This document shows positions 60,728-64,000 of a DNA stretch of 64,000 nucleotides, piece after piece. The position numbers and the translations under genes were made by a program. The notes under the pieces are model-generated. The model was not told the origin of the DNA. It searched no databases and saw only the letters and a program-made list of their open reading frames with translations. Position 1 is the first letter of the stretch; every line of letters starts with the position of its first letter. Source of the DNA: Marvania coccoides (taxonomy: Eukaryota; Chlorophyta; Trebouxiophyceae; Chlorellales; Chlorellaceae); NCBI GenBank assembly GCA_963854735.1, contig OY978102.1, positions 1,054,001 to 1,118,000 on the forward strand, given 5' to 3'.

Positions 60728-63551
60728 ATGGCGGGCACCGGAACCGAGTTCATCGAGCTGGAAGAGGTGGACGCAGTGCGGATGGTGTGGAACGTGTGGC
60801 CCTACTCCCGTCTGGAGGCCGCCAAGTGCGTCATTCCCTTTGGCGTCATGTATACCCCCGCCAAACAGACCGCAAACCTCCAGGTAACACACATTTCGAC
60901 CCCTTCCCTCCGCACTCACCGCCACTCCCTTTTCAGCCTTCTTCCTCATCAACCCCAACAAAAATTACACCCCTAAACCTCCTTCGCCTCCTCTTTCACC
61001 CCACCGCCCAGGTTGTGGAGTACGATCCCATCCCCTGCAAGTCCTGCGGCAGCATCCTCAACCCCTACGCCGCTGTCGACTTCCCCGCCAAGCTGTGGAC
61101 CTGCCCCTTCTGCTACACTCGCAACCACTTCCCGCCGCACTACCAGGGCATCTCCGAGGCAGCAGTCCCCGCAGAGCTGTTCCCGCAGTGTTCAACCATC
61201 GAGTACGCCCTCCCCCGCCCTGGCGCCCTCTCCGCGCCTGCATACCTCTTCCTGGTGGACACCTGCGTGGCGGAGGACGAGCTCGCGGCCGCCAAAACCG
61301 CCATTGCGCAAGCCCTGACCATGATTCCTGAGTACGCGCAAGTGGGGCTGGTGTCATTTGGCACTCACGTTCACGTCCATGAGCTGGGATTTCAGGAGTG
61401 CCCCAAGGCGTACGTGTTCCGCGGCAGCAAGGACTACGCCCCCGCCGCCATCCAAGAGCAGCTGGGGCTGACTGGGGCGGGCGCGGCGGGCGCGCGCGCG
61501 CGCGGCGGGCCGCAGAGCCCCTCCCAGGGCGGCGGGGGCCGCGGGAACCGCTTCATTCTGCCGCTAGGGGAGTGTGAGTTCGTGCTGACGGCGGCGGTGG
61601 AGGACTTGCAGCGCGATGCGTTCCCCGCGGTGCCGGAGCAGCGCCCGGCGCGGTGCACCGGCACGGCGCTGCAGGTGGCGGCAGCGTTGACAGGGGGGTG
61701 TCTCCCTGCCGGTGGCGGCGCCGCCCGCATTCTGCTGTTCGTGGGCGGGCCATGCACGGAGGGCGCGGGGCGGGTGGTGGACAAGGAGCTCCTTGAGCCC
61801 ATTCGCTCTCATAAAGATCTGGCAAAGGAGGCAGCCCCGCACTTCCGCCGTGCGCACAAGCATTACGACGGCATCGCGGCGCAGCTGGTGGCGCAGGGGC
61901 ACTCCCTGGATGTTTATGCGTGCTCGCTGGACCAGGTGGGCTTGGCGGAGATGAAAACGGCGGTGGAAGCCACCGGCGGCATCACCGTCCAAACCGACAC
62001 CTTTGCCAACCCTGTGTTCAAGGACTCGCTCAAGCGCATGTTCGCGCCGCCTGGGGAGGAGGGCCACTTAGGCCTGCACTCGAACGCCACCGTGGAGGTC
62101 CACGCTTCGCGGGATATTCGTGTGTGTGGGGCAATGGGCCCAGCCTCGGGGATTGAGCGGAAGAGCCCTCTGGTGAGCGATGTGCAGGTGGGACTGGGGG
62201 GCACCAACATGTGGAAGCTGTGCAGCCTGGCTCCCACCACCACCATGGCGGTAAGTAGCAGTAGTAGTTAGAATAATGGGGGGAAGGCATTGAATGTGCT
62301 AGCAACCGACGGAAATATTATTATTCAATATTTTCATTGTTGCCATAAGAGGGTGTCCCCACTTGCGCTTCTCAGTAGACATTTGCTGGCGTTTAATTTA
62401 TCCATCCCAGTGTGCACATATTCGCCCTTTCCTTTGCCCTCATTTTTCCTTTCTTTCTTTCTATTTCTCGCAGGTGGTTTTCGATGTTGTGGCCCAGCAC
62501 GGCAGCGCAGCCAACGCCGGCCCCGACGGCGGCCACCAATTCTTCCTGCAGTTCGTCACCCGCTACCTCCACGACTCAGGCACGCAGCGCTGCCGCGTGA
62601 CCACCATCACGCGGCGATGGATTGATGGCACCAACTTGGCGGACCTCATACAAGGGTTCGACCAAGAGGCAGCGGCGGTGCTCATGGCGCGGCTGGTGTC
62701 GCACAAAATGGAGACAGAGGACGACTTTGACGCCACGCGGTGGTTGGATCGGTCTTTGATCCGGCTGGCGGCACGGTTCGGCGACTATCGAAAAGATGAT
62801 CCCGACTCCTTCCAGTTTCTGCCGCAGCTGGCGTACTTCCCGCAGTTCATGTTCAACTTCCGCCGCTCGCAGTTCATCCAGGTGTTTGGAAACTCGCCAG
62901 ACGAGACCGCATTTGCGAGAATGATGCTGAACCGAGAGACGGTGGCAGAGGCCATGCTGATGCTGCAGCCCACGCTGTATGCCTACTGCTTCAACTCCCC
63001 TGCGCCGGAGCCTGTCCTGCTGGATGTGTCTTCCATTACCCCGGATCGAATCCTGCTACTGGATGCGTACTTCTATGTAGTGGTTTTCCATGGCAGTACC
63101 GTGGCACAGTGGAAGAAAGCGGGGTACCAGAACCAGCCCGAGCACGCGGCGTTCAAGGCGCTGCTGGAGGCGCCCCAGGCGGAGGCGGCGGCGCTGCTGA
63201 GGCGGCGGTTCCCGGTGCCGCGCTTCACCGACTGCGACCAAAACGGCAGCCAGGCGCGGTTCCTGCTGGCCAAGCTGAACCCGTCGGCGACGTACGCGTC
63301 CACCGCCGCCATGTCCAGCGAAGTGATCATGACCGATGACGTCAGCCTCCAGGTACATACAAAGCATTTGCATGTTGTTAAACGTTCGCTAGCTGTATTA
63401 TTTGCTTCAAGCAATTGCTTTGGAATTTTTGGTTATTTAGAGTGTGCAAATGCATTAATGATAGGGAGCTACGATTGCTTACACCATTTCTTTCTTTTAT
63501 CATCTACAGGTGTTCACCGACCACCTGAAGAAGCTGGCGGTTCAGAGTTGA
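60728..63551 (+). CDS. SEC23: SEC23, COPII inner-coat GTPase-activating subunit
   Basis: Exons 60728-60883, 61012-62250, 62474-63352, 63510-63551; 771 aa, all joined in phase 0. SEC23 pairs with SEC24, activates SAR1 GTP hydrolysis and helps form ER-exit vesicles. The start ([17 protein letters not shown]), the zinc finger ([19 protein letters not shown]), the trunk (YLFLVDTC to [12 protein letters not shown]), the beta-sandwich and helical regions, and the gelsolin domain ([15 protein letters not shown]) ending with the catalytic Arg-bearing loop region are all recognisable. A short Gly/Arg-rich insertion (about residues 215-235, from a GCGCGCGCGCG repeat near 61490) lies in the trunk and is unusual. 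The last exon of 14 codons encodes [13 protein letters not shown]. Confidence 0.95.
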
Positions 63552-64000
63552 CAGGAGGAGCAGCGCGCAGCGACCGCCGCCGACCTCATCTGGCTGATGT
63601 GATGTGTGACTGAGGGGAGGAGAGAGTCACGCCATACTCAGCCAGTGAGGGAGGTAGAAAGCGAGAAAAGCAGCGGAGCAATTTTTAGATTTAGTTTATT
63701 TTGGCGGCGGGCAGAGAGGACGGGGAATAAACTCATTTTTGCCACTCCTTGCACACAGGCAGATAAATTACATGCATAAGCAGTTTATAGCAGTAAATTT
63801 GCGTCTTTTATTAAGCCTGGTGTTCATTGGAGTTGTGTTTGTTTTTTCGATCTTTCGGGTCCCTTTCTTTATTGCGTTTTACCGACAGGGTAGGCTCTCT
63901 GTGGTAAGGGAGGCTCGACCATGTATCGGGACGCAGGGAATGGGGCTCGTGTTTCTCGACCGTTGTGTGCTGCTGAACTTTGATATGACTTTTTACTTTT
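63552..64000. other. 3' region of SEC23 to the window edge
   Basis: Probably SEC23 3' UTR and beyond; T-rich, with no coding frame. Confidence 0.5.

Overview
The window is nuclear DNA of a green alga (Chlorophyta). The coding exons are GC-rich and split by short, T-rich introns with GT-AG or GC-AG ends. The protein set is plant/algal: a single-polypeptide phototropin, FtsHi, an AP2 factor, an RR-type CCCH zinc finger, SIN3 with plant-like ends, and proteins with predicted organelle transit peptides. I could not assign a genus. No tRNA, rRNA, CRISPR array or intact mobile element was seen.

Layout. 1-197: 3' end of an SH3-domain gene. 2130-4658 (-): CCCH tandem zinc finger. 5.0-6.4 kb: unresolved. 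6642-10427 (+): two tandem alpha-carbonic anhydrases. 10931-11584 (-): PDAP1-like. 11798-12996 (-): phosphatidylglycerophosphate synthase. 13746-17096 (+): triple-AP2 factor. 17973-18399 (-): a 50-residue ATP synthase subunit e. 18923-23077 (+): FtsHi. 23358-24210 (-): YbaB/EbfC. 24449-25646 (+): prolyl 4-hydroxylase. 26272-27814 (-): secreted MRH-like proline-rich protein. 28242-29682 (-): JMJD6. 29895-30434 (+): retropepsin-like. 32159-33316 (-): riboflavin synthase. 33942-35761 (+): Cdh1/CCS52. 36758-37855 (+): membrane protein. 38455-40157 (-): divergent sirtuin. 40984-42340 (-): NAD(P)-binding protein. 42524-43708 (+): Ysc84-domain protein. 44488-47731 (-): phototropin. 48176-49966 (-): hnRNP Q/R-like. 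50388-53138 (+): unknown Ser/Pro-rich protein. 53412-54093 (-): Cys-rich plant-type protein. 54405-55286 (-): calmodulin. 55940-60284 (-): SIN3. 60728-63551 (+): SEC23.

Exon models were built by hand from splice consensus, reading phase and protein-family knowledge. In the resolved genes I count 75 introns. Seven of them need a GC donor, which is unusually many. Calmodulin needs a 5-nt microexon. Many neighbours are head-to-head pairs sharing 200-750 bp (YbaB/P4H, JMJD6/retropepsin-like, RibE/Cdh1, ATP-e/FtsHi, PGPS/AP2, SIN3/SEC23).

The genes do not form one pathway; this is ordinary nuclear gene-dense sequence. The items most worth a second look are the domesticated retropepsin with a lost active site beside JMJD6, the MRH-plus-polyproline secreted protein convergent with a prolyl hydroxylase, the sirtuin with altered catalytic motifs, the carbonic anhydrase duplicates that differ by intron gain/loss, and the GC-AG intron load.
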